A DNA stretch of 64,000 bases from Scedosporium boydii. Taxonomy: Eukaryota; Ascomycota; Sordariomycetes; Microascales; Microascaceae. The notes beneath the pieces were generated by a model. The model did not search any database and had not been told where the DNA came from. It saw only the letters and a list, made by a program, of their open reading frames with translations. Position 1 is the first letter of the stretch, and each line of letters starts with the position of its first letter. Of this stretch, positions 48,086-60,313 are shown piece after piece. The stretch is from positions 296,565 to 360,564 of the forward strand of contig NJFT01000013.1 of assembly GCA_002221725.1 (NCBI GenBank), in the 5' to 3' direction. Made by a program: the position numbers and the translations under genes.

Positions 48086-49740
48086 ATGGCGTCTGTACAG
48101 ACCGCAGTGCGGTCCTCTCGAAAGCTTGCGCGGAATATTACGCGCAATATTCCTCGGCAACAACTGCTGTCAGACATCGCCATTACCCGAACTGGCAAGC
48201 CAATCTTGCGAACACAGGGTGGACGGTGAGTTTCTGGCGTTTTCAACGCTCTTCAATATAACCCGACGGCGTGGAATCTAACATTTCCCTGCGGGCAGGT
48301 CGTCTCTCGGAGGTAAAGTTCGATCGACGCAGCCACAGCAATACAATACTCTGACATAATGGCTAGGCCACACGGCAACAGTGTTTGGAGCGACGGGACA
48401 ACTCGGTCGATATATCGTCAATCGCTTAGGTTTGGACTTTCTATCGCCCTCTCGGAATCCGGTAGTTTTGAATGATACTCACGCCTAGCCTAGCTCGCCA
48501 GGGATGCACCGTTATTGTTCCCTTCCGGGAAGAAATGGCAAAGCGCCATCTTAAGGTCTCAGGTGACCTTGGACGTGTGGTTTTCATTGTACGTCTTCAA
48601 TGGAATCTCCCAGCATGATTTCTCCCGTGGTTGCTACCAGATGTCACTAATATCAAGATGAAAAACAGGAGTACGACCTAAGGAACACTCAATCTATTGA
48701 AGAGAGCATCCGCCATTCCGATGTTGTCTACAACCTAGTCGGTCGCAACTATCCCACAAAGTAAAGTTATCACCAATCCCATCCGCGCATGAAGTGGGAA
48801 GGAAATGGGAGTTGTGCTAACTTGTCAACAGGAACTTCACATTGGAAGATGTTCATGTCGAGGGAACCGAACGCATTGTCGAAACGGTAGCCAAGTACGA
48901 CGTCGACCGATATATCCACGTTTCCTCGTACAATGCAGACCCAGCCTCGCCGTCCGAATTTTATGCAACGAAGGTACCGATAACCCAATTCTCGGTCCTT
49001 TCTAGTTGCTAACAGTTTTGGCTAGGGTCGCGGCGAAGAAGTCGCGCGAAACACCTTCCCTGAAACCACCATCGTCCGGCCCGCGCCCATGTTCGGCTTT
49101 GAGGATAATCTCTTGCTGAAGCTTGCCAGTGTAATGAGTCTCACATCCAACCACATGCAAGAGCGGTACAGACCTGTACATGTACGTCCATCCACCAATT
49201 ACCTTCCGTTGCATGAGTGGCACCATCTAATAATACCGACTGAAGGTAATCGATGTCGGCCACGCTCTTGAACTTATGCTTTTTGATGATGGCACGGCGT
49301 CCCAGACCTTCGAGCTCTACGGACCGAAGGAGTACTCCACAGAAGAAATTGCCGCTTTAGTCGACAGGGAAATATATAAACAACGCCGACATATCAACGT
49401 ACCTAAGGCCATTCTGAAACCCCTCGCCGGCCTCTTTAACAGTGTTGCCTGGTGGCCGTACCTTTCCGCCGACGAGGTTGAGCGCGAGTTCATCGACCAG
49501 AAGATTGATGAAACGGCCAAGACCTTCAAGGATTTGGGCATCGAGCCAGGAGACATCAGCAACTTTACCTATGATTATCTCGTATGTCTCCCAGCCCCAG
49601 CACTAGTTTCTTAGGCGCCTGATATGCTAATTTTCTCGCAGCAAGGATTCCGCAGCTCAGCCTTCTATGACCTTCCGCCGGCCACCGAAAAGGAGAGGAA
49701 GGAGGAGCGCAAGTATCTCCACGTGCTTGATGATCAATAA
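48086..49740 (+). CDS. nuo40: NADH:ubiquinone oxidoreductase 40-kDa subunit (NDUFA9-type)
   Basis: Accessory subunit of mitochondrial complex I with a Rossmann NAD(P)H-binding fold. Nine exons: 48086-48225, 48299-48312 (14 bases), 48367-48429, 48494-48588, 48669-48760, 48832-48973, 49026-49181, 49246-49581 and 49642-49740, giving 378 residues. The N-terminus is Arg/Ser-rich, as for mitochondrial import. The nucleotide loop reads TATVFGATGQLGRYIVNRL (about 54-72), followed by VYNLVGRNYPTKNFTLEDVH, the YIHVSSYNAD segment and VRPAPMFGFEDN. The end RKYLHVLDDQ is plausible. The second exon is a microexon, fixed by frame and the motif SSLGGHTATV. Confidence 0.92.
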
Positions 49741-50153
49741 ATGGTGCGATACGACGACGGCAACAGAGTGATATTGGGAAGAGTGTAAATATGTATATAA
49801 AATGTGCTAGAAGCCCAAAGCTGCGTGTCCTATGTGGATCGGCTCTCATGTAGTGTAGGCCTTGTCGTCTTGACTAATAGAATCCATCTTTCACTCGACA
49901 ACAGGTCTTGGCATTCAACCACAAGCCGATTCGGGACATTTTATAAGCCCTTAGGCTCTTGGCTCTTCTGGTTTTTGATCACCATCCTTTTCACCTCATC
50001 AACAGCCCCCAACCAGCTCTTAGGTGAAGACACGAGGTCTTACTCGATGGCCACGTATTTACTTGATCTTCCAAGTTTAACGACACCTTTACCATTGCTT
50101 CTTCTAGCCCCCAATCAGTAGGGGCACTTGTCTGGGCTTTACAAATAAATACA
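49741..50153. other. Intergenic region between complex I subunit and EFM5
   Basis: Tandem plus-strand genes are separated by about 410 bases. The first part is the 3' flank of the complex I gene; the rest should be the EFM5 promoter. Nothing else is seen. Confidence 0.45.
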
Positions 50154-51322
50154 ATGACAAGCCTACACTTGGATAGCGATGACGAACCGCTGTATGGAAG
50201 TTGTCTTGTCAAGGCCATAGTATTTATCTAACTGCGAAAGTAGAACCCTTTCAGACCACGCCTTGGCTGCATTAGCGGAGTTCAACGCCGAGCGGGATGC
50301 CCAAATACGGGAGTTTGAGAGAGTCAAGGCGATAGCTGAGGCCGAGAGGACACGAGATGTTCCTCTTACTATCGAATCATTCACTGAGGACTGGGGCCAC
50401 AGTCAATTCTGGGTATGTCTTCCCCCCACCCTCCCCACAACTTGTCCACACCTTGTTTTGTCTCACGGAGTAATCATGTCTGGACGGGGGCGGTTGCCGG
50501 AGCATCGCAGCTTGGACAAACAGATGACACACGGAGCAGTTTACAGCCCTCGGTGGTTTTTCTTTCATTCGGTTAAGCTGACGTGCCGGCCCGGGGAACT
50601 CGCGTGATGGGGCTCGAAGTATGCCGAGAAAACAGCGAATTTGTTGGCCCGTGAATTGTTAAATGGCACCTCTCAGGGCACGAATATTGCATTCGTTTCA
50701 ACACCAAGCGTCTTTGTTGCAGCCAAGAATTTGGTGGCCGAAATGCCAGTCGCAGAGCGACCAAACTTGATGCTGCTGGAATTTGATGAACGGTTCCGTG
50801 TCTTCCCCGAGTTTGTTTTCTACGACTACCGGCGTCCTTTCAAGCTTCCAGGTAATAATAACCCACCAGACTTTGAGGTCCCGCGTTGGGTTGTCTCCGG
50901 ATGGGAAGACCCGGCGAAGCTAACCACAATTCATGTCTTTGCAGCTAGCTTAAAGGGCAGCATAGATCGAGCTATATGCGACCCGCCGTTCCTCAATGAA
51001 GACTGTCACACAAAAGGTTGGTAAGCCCCCAATAGAGTGCCGTGACGGGCGTCCCCTCGCCTTGTCGGATTCCTGTGCCGGTGGCTAGAAACTAACCGCA
51101 TTAGTGGCGCTCACGGTTACGTGGCTTATGAAGGCCACAGATGATGTGAAACTCTTGATGTGCACTGGAGAGCGAATGCGCCCGTTGATCTTGAGACTGT
51201 ACAAGAAGTTCGGTCTCCAAACTACAACTTTCGCTCCGACTCATAGCCGAGAGCTGGGCAACGAATTCTTCTGCTACTCGAATTTTGCTAGTGGCAATTG
51301 GTCGTGGCTAGGTGATGAATAG
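50154..51322 (+). CDS. efm5: EEF1A lysine N-methyltransferase EFM5 (N6-adenine MTase-like)
   Basis: Seven-beta-strand methyltransferase of the EFM5/EEF1AKMT1 family, which methylates a lysine of elongation factor 1A. Exons 50154-50191, 50241-50412, 50630-51016 (start refined to 50620 so that TGG/TAT joins in frame) and 51105-51322 give 274 residues. An N-terminal helical region has LSDHALAALAEFNAERDAQI. Then come DWGHSQFWYAEKTANLLARE, a LLEFDERF motif and the catalytic DPPFLNEDC (about 190), the NPPF-like motif that led to the older DNA-methylase naming. The C-terminus includes RLYKKFGLQTTTFAPTH. The third intron splits the Lys-Val junction cleanly. Confidence 0.9.
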
Positions 51323-51650
51323 TCCAGCGAAGGAGCTTCTGAGGGTGGGATTGACAGAGTTGGAGGACGTGTAGGGTCCTAGAGAACTACCTTGCTTATA
51401 GTAGGGGATAGACATCCATGCCTTGCAATGTTTAGGATTACAGTTCACAATATAATCCTTGATTCCTTTTTTCGAACCCAATTTCTTCAGTTTTGGCAAC
51501 CCCTCGGGTCCATTCACCGTCTATTTCGCGGTCGCTGGTGTAGGGCTTAGCTACATTATACTACCTACCGCGAAGCCGCGATCGGAGGGGTGATGACGGG
51601 GTCTCAGTGCTGGAACCGTAGTGGGCAGCATCGTGCACCGTTACGTCGGA
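51323..51650. other. Convergent intergenic spacer, EFM5 and UBP8
   Basis: Holds the 3' flanks of both genes. No coding or RNA gene signal is visible. Confidence 0.45.
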
Positions 51651-53719
51651 TTAGGACAAATACCTAACGCAATAGAAAAGCAGGTAGGCCTGTGAATTCA
51701 GGACCTCTGACCTGGTTGCCAACATGACTTTGTGGTCATTGAACAAGAACCACTCCAGACTATGGGTTAGCTAAAATTGCCATGGTTTGTTCCCATAGTT
51801 GCGTTTCCACCGGAGCAAACTTACCTGATCTCCTACACGGCAATATGAAAGGTAATGGCCTGACGAACCCAATGTCGCTTAGAAGAGAGAGCTAGACGAA
51901 TGATCTCGGCAACGAGGTGACTTACCAGTGTCAATACTTCCTACATGCACGACAACGCCCACGAGATCATACTCGTGTGCTCGTGCTAGCTCGGGGTAGT
52001 TGTGTAGCTGATGATTTTGAAGACCAAGGTCACGGCCTTTGCTGGTGTAAGGGAGCATGTTCATTTCGAGGGGAAATTGGACGGGGGTTTCAATTTTAGA
52101 CGGAGCGATCTCATGCCGGCCATGCTTAAATTCGAACCGCTATGAAAAAAGTTAGTCTCCATGCCGAGGAAGGGGGGAGGGCAGAATCGCGGCAGATGCG
52201 CAGGGTCATAAGTGTGGCCGCCAGAAGAAAAGAGAAAAAAGGGAAAGGAAAAAAAAAAAAAAAAAAAAAAAAAAAGCTGGTACTAACCTTGAGATGGATA
52301 GCGAGGACATTCGGAAGACATTTTATGCTCGTACGTCGCCTCGCTTGCTGCGAGGTCCTGCATTCTTGACAGCGATACTCACACTTGTCGGATTTAATGT
52401 ATTCAGCGTCGAGACATTCGCGAAGCGTTAGGGGTTTGGGGTCTCCTTTCTTCCGTTTTTGCGACAGTGATTCCAGTCCAAGGCTAAGGTCCAGAAAGGA
52501 TTGCACAGCGTCGGTTGAGGTGTTGCACTTCTGGCAAGTAGTCGTGGTGAGCATCTTGCCATAGAAGATTTGGTGAATGACGCAGTTGCAGCTGTGTTCG
52601 CTTCCAACTTCGGGCCTCTTTCCGTCACCGTTGCGTTCGTGAAGCTCCTCCGCGAGGAACTGAAAGAACTCATGAGCGTCCTGCTCCTTGGTCGTTACAA
52701 GATTTTCGAACGCCTTCTTGTCGGAAATCCAAAACCCCGACAGGATGTTTGCCGCGGTGTATCCGTTGGTGCTTTCCACGGCGTAGAAATCTTGGAATAT
52801 ATCATCCATGGCACAACTTAGACAATGCGGTACATTGCAGTTAGTATGCCCGTCTCTCAGGTAGAAATTCCTAAGGAGGGGATTATGAAGGAAGCATTGT
52901 AGGATAACATTCTGGTAGCAGGTTGCACCAGCATTATAGATTCCCCGAAGGCCGTTGGCCCGACATGAGGGGGTGGTTGTGTTGGACGTGATGTACTTTG
53001 GATCATCCTTGACGGGATCAGCGGGCTCTTCATACTTCCGTTTTCGATCTCGCTTGCCTACGAACGCGGTTAGACCTGTATGTTGGGAGCAGCAGCGAGC
53101 GGACGTCCCCATCCCGCCTCTTCACCCGAAGATGGACAAGGGTCACCTACTCCAAAACGAGGCAGTCCCCATTTTCCGGATTCTGAGCTCCTCGAAAGTG
53201 GGATCCCAAATCAAGTCGTCGCACATCTGGCAATAGAGATAGCCCGTTCGAGAGTCGACATCTACGAGGGTGGTTATTAGTTGACAAAACTGGTGGTAAA
53301 AAGAACCACACTTGGGGACCTGGGGACCACATACAGAATCGATGAGCCTTCTTAGTACCGTGTTTGATTCGATCTTCCTCTGTTACTATTGTAGGGCACT
53401 GCAGGCAGAGATAATTGGAGGTGAGTGTATAGGAGGCGCTTCCGTTAGTATCCTTGGTTGCTTGCAGCGGTCCTGTCGGGCTGTCGAAAATTTTGCGTAG
53501 CATAAGCCTATAATGGCCGAAGCTCTGGTTGAGGTTATCCTGGCTGGATGTCAAGAGGCGTCCGAGATGTTCTGAGAAATGCGAATCAGCCACATTACAC
53601 CAATGTCTATCGAGTTTCTAGGGCATCCTGGGAGTTGACACACCGCAACCGAACATTGGCTTTCCAGCTGTCGGTGAGTTGATCTTGGCCGTCTTGGGCG
53701 GCGAGGCAGGAGTGGCCAT
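51651..53719 (-). CDS. ubp8: SAGA deubiquitinase UBP8 (ubiquitin C-terminal hydrolase)
   Basis: USP-family protease of the SAGA complex that removes ubiquitin from histone H2B. Exons 53719-53644, 53571-53335, 53261-53151, 53057-52288, 52139-51926, 51859-51825 and 51752-51651 give 514 residues. The N-terminal ZnF-UBP domain begins FGCEHLGRLLTSSQ and includes YLCLQC and LYCQMCDDLIWDP. The catalytic Cys is in YNAGATCYQNVILQ (about 185). The QEQDAHEFF-type box here is TKEQDAHEFFQFLAEELHE, and two CxxC pairs follow. The catalytic His is in DTGHYLSYCRVGDQ (about 471) and the Asn/Asp box reads WFLFNDHKV. Intron 4 carries a 27-base A run on the plus strand. Confidence 0.93.
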
Positions 53720-55114
53720 GGTGTCGACCTTCGGAGGAAGTCTAAGGAACTGGGAAACAGGAAGTACACAGGTTTGGGGAGTGGTGGTGGCCCGTGGCCA
53801 ACTCGAAAAAGAGTGCAATAATGGCTTGAACCAAGATGGAGCTGTCAGGTCCTGCCTTTCTTCAAGGGGCAAGTAGGGGGAAGCTGTGGGAAGTTTGTGA
53901 GGCCTGCCAATGCCTGAAGTGTGTGAATAAGAATTCCAGAAAGAATATTGATACTAAAGCTCGTCGACTTATGCTATCAAAAGCAAGTGCATTTGCTGCA
54001 TTGGATCTTTATCTTGGGGAAGATGGTGCTTAGTGCATATTGGAGTGTTGGATTCTTTGGAAAGTAAATAACTAATTGATCTAACCTAGTAATTACATAT
54101 GCTCTTGATGCAGCTATGAAGTATGTCAATGCTGAAAGCATGAGGGTGCACGTCATAGATGGAAATTCAGTTAACCCGTAATTACTGATAACAGCACGTG
54201 GATTGAATCGGCAAGGCACTCCTTCGTACAACAGGTACATAGGTACACGGATAGCCAATACGATTAAGTGCTAGACTGAGATAGTAACAGAGAAGGCAAT
54301 TGACCTCTCATACATTGCAAGAGATCAAATGCTCACTTAGCAAGAATAAACCCAGTTTATCAGTTTACAAAAGAGTAGATGCAGAGTTCTGAGAAAAAAA
54401 GAAAAAAACCTCTCCTGCTTCTTGGTATATATAAAAGAAAATATATAGAAATAGAGTTAAATATTCTCGTCGTAACACATTGCACACCATTGCGTCGATA
54501 GTTTACGAAGTATCAATTAATGCTGAAATTGAATCTGGATGAGGGCTGGAGTGGCGATAAGGAATTGTGTGTGCAACATGGGTATGTTCCCTTTTGCCAT
54601 CCGCCAAGGTTTAGTTTACTCTTCAAGCTACCGGGATCCGGGTTGCAAAAGTCCAATGCCACCGGTATGTGCAACGGTTCAATGAATTTGCACCAACAAG
54701 TTGGTATGCTAGCAGAGATCAGTCCTGGCTGAGATCCCCAAGACGAGGTATCACAGTTGCAGCGGGGTTCTGACGTTATGATAACCCCTATGACACTAGC
54801 AGCATGGATGGGGGGACGCCGGTTGAAGCACCTCGGCTTAAATCCGGTAGTCTGGCACGGAGTTATCTACAAAAAGGTTCGCCGCTTGCACCTTCGGGAA
54901 CCGCGAGATTGATTCCGAGGCCGATTCAGCCTCAAACCGCAAGTCTGGGGAAATATCAAATCCAAGCAACATACTAGGGGGCGGCACTCTAGGCGTGTTA
55001 AGATCCGGCGGGTGATCCGTGGGCTTCTGCTAATTGAAAGCTCTCCCTCGCCTGGCCTCTCGATCAACTAGCTTCCTGCAACCCCCCCGGCGCCGCTGGA
55101 ATTCCTCGCCGGCC
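53720..55114. other. Divergent intergenic region, UBP8 and lactamase-like gene
   Basis: About 1.4 kb with no convincing coding region. It has a few GTAC words near 54,230-54,250 (GGTACATAGGTACACGG) and an AT-rich patch at 54,425-54,455. The last 81 bases are an open frame continuing into the lactamase gene (see findings). Confidence 0.45.
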
Positions 55115-55945
55115 ATGGCATTCCAACCGACACCACTTCGTGAGGTTGAGCGCCTCAGCTCCGCTTGCATTCGAATCCTTGGCGGCAACCCTGGGAAGTT
55201 CACGCTCCAGGGAACAAACACCTATCTTTTGGGCACTGGGAGACAACGCATGCTCATCGACACGGGCGAGGGTCGGCACTCATGGAAGGAAGCACTGCAG
55301 CAGACGTTGGCCAAAGAAAACGCGTTCGTGGGGACGGTGTTAATTACGCATTGGCACCACGACCACACCAGGGGTGTTCCGCACGTCCTGGAGCTATGTC
55401 CAGGCGCCAAAATATACAAGAATGATCCGGAAGCGGACCAGATCGCCATCACCGACGGCCAGCGATTCGCAGTCGAGGGCGCGAGCCTGGTGGCTTACCA
55501 CACACCAGGGCATACGCGAGACCACATGACATTTGTCTTCGAGGAAGAAGACGCGCTGTTCACGGGGGACAACGTGCTCGGCCATGGCACCGCGGTATTC
55601 GAAGACTTATCCAGCTACCTTGCTAGCCTGGAACGTATGAAAGGGCTGTTCAAAGGGCGGGCGTACCCAGGCCACGGCCCTGTGCTGGATAATGGTCCGG
55701 CGAAGATTGTCGAGTACCTTCAACACCGCAAAGACCGCGAGGCACAGGTCGTGGGGTTGCTGACTTCACGGAGAGCGGAGACCGGGGAGTTGGGGCCCTG
55801 GACCGTCAAGGAACTTGTGCAAGTAATATATAGTGATGTGCCAGCCGAGCTCCATCTACCAGCTAGCCACGGTGTGCTGCAAATATTGGCGAAGCTGGAG
55901 CAAGAGAGCCGAGTCTTCCGCGATCAGAACAAGTGGAGACTGTAG
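55115..55945 (+). CDS. LACTB2-like metallo-beta-lactamase-fold hydrolase
   Basis: MBL-fold metalloenzyme related to LACTB2, a mitochondrial endoribonuclease in animals. The single exon from the ATG at 55115 encodes 276 residues. Metal-binding motifs are intact: THWHHDHTRG (about 78), TPGHTRDH, FTGDNVLG and YPGHGP. The C-terminus has the winged-helix-like tail of this group. The frame stays open upstream to 55034 and would add 27 residues rich in Arg and Ser without acidic residues, resembling a mitochondrial presequence but lacking an ATG. Related enzymes act as thioesterases beside polyketide synthases, but no polyketide synthase is nearby, so a housekeeping role is more likely. Confidence 0.85.
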   Translation: MAFQPTPLREVERLSSACIRILGGNPGKFTLQGTNTYLLGTGRQRMLIDTGEGRHSWKEALQQTLAKENAFVGTVLITHWHHDHTRGVPHVLELCPGAKIYKNDPEADQIAITDGQRFAVEGASLVAYHTPGHTRDHMTFVFEEEDALFTGDNVLGHGTAVFEDLSSYLASLERMKGLFKGRAYPGHGPVLDNGPAKIVEYLQHRKDREAQVVGLLTSRRAETGELGPWTVKELVQVIYSDVPAELHLPASHGVLQILAKLEQESRVFRDQNKWRL

Positions 55946-58130
55946 CATTGCACGCGCCAAGGAAAGGAAAGAGGATGGGCTGTTCTTGGCTCGTCGGGGA
56001 ACTAGAAGAATTTCTGGAGCGAATTTTGTGGAATGTTTGTGCCTCCCTTGGGGTTTTACTTTTCTTTTGTTCCCCTTCTTTTCCCCTTTGATTTCTCTTT
56101 ACCGCTTACAATCACATCCGTTACGGGCACATCCTATTATATATATATATATATATATATCTTTATAATTTTTACCCCTCTTGTTCTTGCGTGGGGTTAA
56201 AAGACGCAGTCTTCAAATTGGTTTCCATTGGTGTGGGGCACGGGTGAACCAAAACTGACAGAACCGATGGTGATGATCGGGTCCGAACATTTTAAACTAA
56301 TGACATCGCGGGTGGCGCCATTTCTTCACCGTCATAAGCGAGTGTTGGGCTGTCGGTGCCAGTATAAACAAACCTGCCACTGACAGCTAAACTATGTTCC
56401 CCTCAGCTGGATGACCAACATAAACACATCAACTGATACCTTGTAATCTTAGCAGTTGGTGGTCAGCTTGCGAGAACCAGAAGTGACGTGGGCGGGAGTT
56501 GCGGAAGGCTGCCCCTCCATGCTGCCGGGCCTACTCCGTAAAGTCCGTGTCTGACCAAATTCCACCTGAACCCTGCGTTCTGGAGGCTTGTGTATCAGTA
56601 CGAAGTACGCTGGACCACAGACAGCGCAGAGCACGTACTCAGTACCTCAGTACTTCAATGTCACTTCTTCGCTCTTGAGTGTGGTGTTACTTCGTACACT
56701 GCGAAGGAGTTGAGAATGTACCTAATGTACCTCCCGACGGCACTCGGCGGACGAAGTACAAGTACTTCGTACACCGCTTGTCATATATACATCATTTGAT
56801 ATATCCTGTCGATCTCGAGCCTCGTTCCCCGTTCCTCGTTGCTCGTTGCTCACAATCAGCAATCAGCGAAAGTGCTCACGTCAAATTGCAAGCTGCATTT
56901 GTGGTTGCTGGTGCAGGCTGCCCCACTTCCAACGGGAGAATCGGCTGCTCACGCTAGCGCACGGTACTTGCAATGCTACCTCGAATTGATCCAGTCACAG
57001 TCTCGCAACGCAACATCTGATCCTCTGCTTGTCCTGACGTCGAAAGCTCCAGAAACTTTTCTTTACTTTGTTCCCGTGCGAATTCCGTCGATTCTCCGTG
57101 GCCGGCCCGGGGACATCCAGCACGGAGAGGGGCGAAAAAAAACGTGCAGTGTACGCCTTTTCTTCAGCGCCAACGTCAGGACTGCGCATCCATCTGAGAC
57201 TGCGTTGGTTGATGGTCCAAAGGGATATGCTTTGCCCTACTTCGTACATACTTTGGGTACATTCCATTATGAACGCTGGGGTGGAGGTGTATGGGCTCAT
57301 CCATTTCCGAATGGTCGCTGACGTGCGTGCCAAGCTCATGCCTTTTGTTTGATCCCATCACGGTCAAGTTGCACACAGAATTCGGAAGCTCCGGAAGATG
57401 CAGTTCCCCAACCCAACCATCCTGCAAGACTCGCCTCAAGTAAAACCAGGCCAATGGAGCACCACTCCTCGGTAACTTCATTTCCTATGGTGCTTTGCCG
57501 TTCTCGATCCAGCCGAAAATCTGATTTCTAAGATCCACCGGGGCCGAAACTAGCTCTTCAACATCAACCCCCCTCCCCGCCTATAAATACATAATTCCTT
57601 GAGCAAATCTTTATCCGCCTCCCTATATACTTTTGTAAGCTGTAGTTTGTCTTTCTGGTGATTTGGTGATTTGGTGACCCGGTGACTCCTCGACCCAACT
57701 GAGAAGTCGAATCGGCAACTCTCGTCTAAGAACAACCCCCCATCCAATCTTTAGGTTCGAGCCTCTCCCGGTCAGTCACCTTTCAGATCCCTTTCAGTCT
57801 CAGTGTACCCGTCCTCGCACTCGACTCCAGTTCGCCTTGTCCAGGCGCGGTTGTTCGCGGTAAAGGAAAAAGGGAAAAAAAAAGGAAGACAAAAGAAAAA
57901 AAAAAAAAAAGAAAGAAAAAAAAAAAAAAAAAAAAAAAGAGAAAGAAGAAAAATTATACTCAGACAGTTGCAACCTGACTTCCTCCAAGTTTCTTACACC
58001 CTGGTGGGAACGAATCTTTCCCTGTTTCCACCCCCTCTTTTCTTTCATTTTCTTTTCCTTCTTTCCCAGAAAAGAAAAAGGCGGGATAAAACTGGGACAG
58101 AGTCCGTCGCAGTCCACCGTCCATTCGCAA
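55946..58130. other. Intergenic region upstream of the YTP1-like gene
   Basis: About 2.2 kb without a supported gene. It contains a TA microsatellite (about 56,137-56,161), the densest cluster of GTAC palindromes in the window (56,598-56,775, and 57,238-57,262), an A-rich stretch (57,870-57,950) and a pyrimidine-rich leader (58,010-58,075) just before the next ATG. Confidence 0.5.
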
Positions 58131-60313
58131 ATGGGACCGTCAAAGTTGCTCTTATTGCTCGGCGCAACCAGCCTCGCCATCGCACACGGCACCGATCACC
58201 ATGAAGGAGGCATGCCTATGCCCCAGGCGCCCGGCGCGGGCTCCAATCTCACTGATTCTCTGCCCAACTACTTTGCCCACCCAGAGCACCGATTTTCCAT
58301 CTATTGCCATATAACCTTAATGACCTTGAGTTGGGTCATTGTGCTGCCAACAGGTAAATATGCTCAGGCCCCCGTGATGCCCACTTCTTAGGAGGAGAGC
58401 TTATCGGCCCCGTTGGATTCACATAAAGACACTGACACGTGGTGTTTCCAGCTGTAATGCTCTCTCTCGCCCGATCGAGATATACCTTCATAGCCCAGCT
58501 CGTCTTCTTAGCTATTCATTTCCTCGGGCTGACCGTGGGCATTGCGTATAATGCTAGCACCCCGGATCTGTATCCAAACAACGCTCACCACAAAATTGGC
58601 TGGATTGCTACGGTTGTTGTGACCGCTCATGTACTGCTGAGCCTGTTCAATCGGGCGGCCGGTGCCGTGTGGGCCAGCAGGGCGTCTTCTCCCTCATACC
58701 AAGAGCTGAGAAGCTTCATCCCGGTCACAAGATCCGGCTTAGATACCGACCAGGCATTGGATGGTAACGACCCTTCACTTCAGCGACCTAACCGGACGTC
58801 CTATGATAGCGGCCATGGAACCGATCGAGCAAGTGAATCCCTGCGAAGTAATTCCATCTCCACGATTGAAGACCACGCCACCGTAGGGTCGACTGAGAAC
58901 AGACGAAACCTTGAGGATGTTGCATTCGACGACGAGTTGCTGCGTCAGCAGCCACCCCCCAGTCGCTGGCACTGGTCTTCTTCAAAGCTCCCTATTCGAT
59001 CTCTAAGTCACGGCGCGGCGGTTATGCGACTTTGGTATAATATCGTTGATAGGATAGTTCTGCCGTTTGGCTTTGTGGCGCTGTGCACTGGCATTGTGAC
59101 TTTTGGTCGGTTCTTCGTATGTTAACCCCCCCCAAAACCCGTCGCTCGAGGTAATGTTCTTCTCCGCTAATGCGCGGGTAAAGGAGGGATCTGCCGTCTT
59201 CAGCGGCCTAGCCCATTGGATAAAGGGTGGTGTTTTTTTCTGGCTCGGCATTTTTACCCTGGGCAGGTGGTCTGGTTGTTTCGGCGAGCTTGGTTGGGTA
59301 AGGAACACTCCAGCCCTCATACATCATGGCCAAGGCCAGCTAACACCGCCGTCGGCTTGTAGGCATGGAACATCCGTCGACAAAAATTCGGTCAGAAGTG
59401 GCGGCCTTCCGCAGAATTTGTCGAGAGCTTTCTTATTTTCTTCTATGGTTCGACAAACATCTTCCTCGAACACCTTGGCGGATGGGGCGGCGAATGGTCA
59501 GCGCAGGACCTTGAACACATCTCAATTACGGTCCTCTTCATCGGCGGGGGTCTGGTAAGTTTCAGCCGGTGTCTGAATCTAGGCCCATTTCTCGATTCCG
59601 TAAAACAGGCATGGACTAACTGTCTTTTCTCTTCTTTTTCTTCTTTCGGCTGGCAATAGTGTGGCATGCTTATCGAGTCTACCAAGATAAGGGAGCTCCT
59701 CAACACATCGGTTTCGGAGGTCGATGAGGTTGACGTCGAAGGTGCTTATGATGATGAGGGGAAGCATAACCAGCTTACCTCACCGGACCATTATCGGGTC
59801 TCCTTGAACCCCATTCCGGCCCTAGTCATCCTTTTGCTGGGCATTATGATGAGTTCTCACACTCAAGAGTCCATGATATCCAGCATGGTTCACAAGCAAT
59901 GGGGAAATTTGCTGGCAGGCGCATCGTTTGCGCGTGGGTTGACGTACGTTATCATGTACCTAAAGCCACCCAAGTCTGTCCTGCCGTCGCGACCACCCAC
60001 AGAATTGCTGGCTTCGTTTGGCCTTATTTCCGGGGGTATAATCTTCATGGCGAGTGTAGGTCGAGAGAGCATCCCAAGCTGTGATGTGTGCACCGGGTAC
60101 TGATATGAATTTTGTTTACAGAGTAGCGATACAGTTCGCGGTATGGAGAACTATGACCTTGACGCCATGTTCATGTACACCGTCACCATGGGTTTGGTGG
60201 GCCTCTTGATGGCTTGGGTGCTCTTCCTCCTTGCCCTCAAAGGTTGGGCGGTGCGTCGAGAGGCCTCTCGGACTGCCCATCCTCGGAGAGTCGTAACAGA
60301 AGTACGGGCCTGA
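58131..60313 (+). CDS. ytp1: YTP1-like multi-pass membrane protein (DUF2427 plus Ytp1 domain)
   Basis: Integral membrane protein related to yeast YTP1; its function is not established. Exons 58131-58353, 58452-59116, 59184-59297, 59363-59554, 59660-60055 and 60122-60313 give 593 residues. A signal peptide (MGPSKLLLLLGATSLAIAHG) precedes His-rich sequence and a DUF2427 domain with YFAHPEHRFSIYCHI and NAHHKIGWIATVVVTAHVLL, resembling cytochrome b561-type helices. A polar linker with Ser and Thr follows. The Ytp1 domain has AHWIKGGVFFWLGIFTLGRW, then FFYGSTNIFLEHLGGWGGEW and QDLEHISITVLFIGGGL. The C-terminal helix ends in RRVVTEVRA. Conserved histidines suggest possible haem or metal binding, by inference only. 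Confidence 0.88.

Noticed and set aside
52126..52287. UBP8 ending in a Phe-rich tail after VSTSFFFF
   Set aside because: This is intron read-through into the poly-T tract; splicing at GTTAGT restores RFEFKHGRHEIAPS and the catalytic His.
55115..55945. Polyketide-synthase-associated thioesterase in a secondary-metabolite cluster
   Set aside because: The MBL fold fits, but no polyketide synthase, transporter or tailoring enzyme lies in the surrounding sequence.
57800..58204. 130-residue frames on both strands
   Set aside because: They are dominated by Lys or Phe runs from the A-rich tract; this is leader sequence of the YTP1-like gene.
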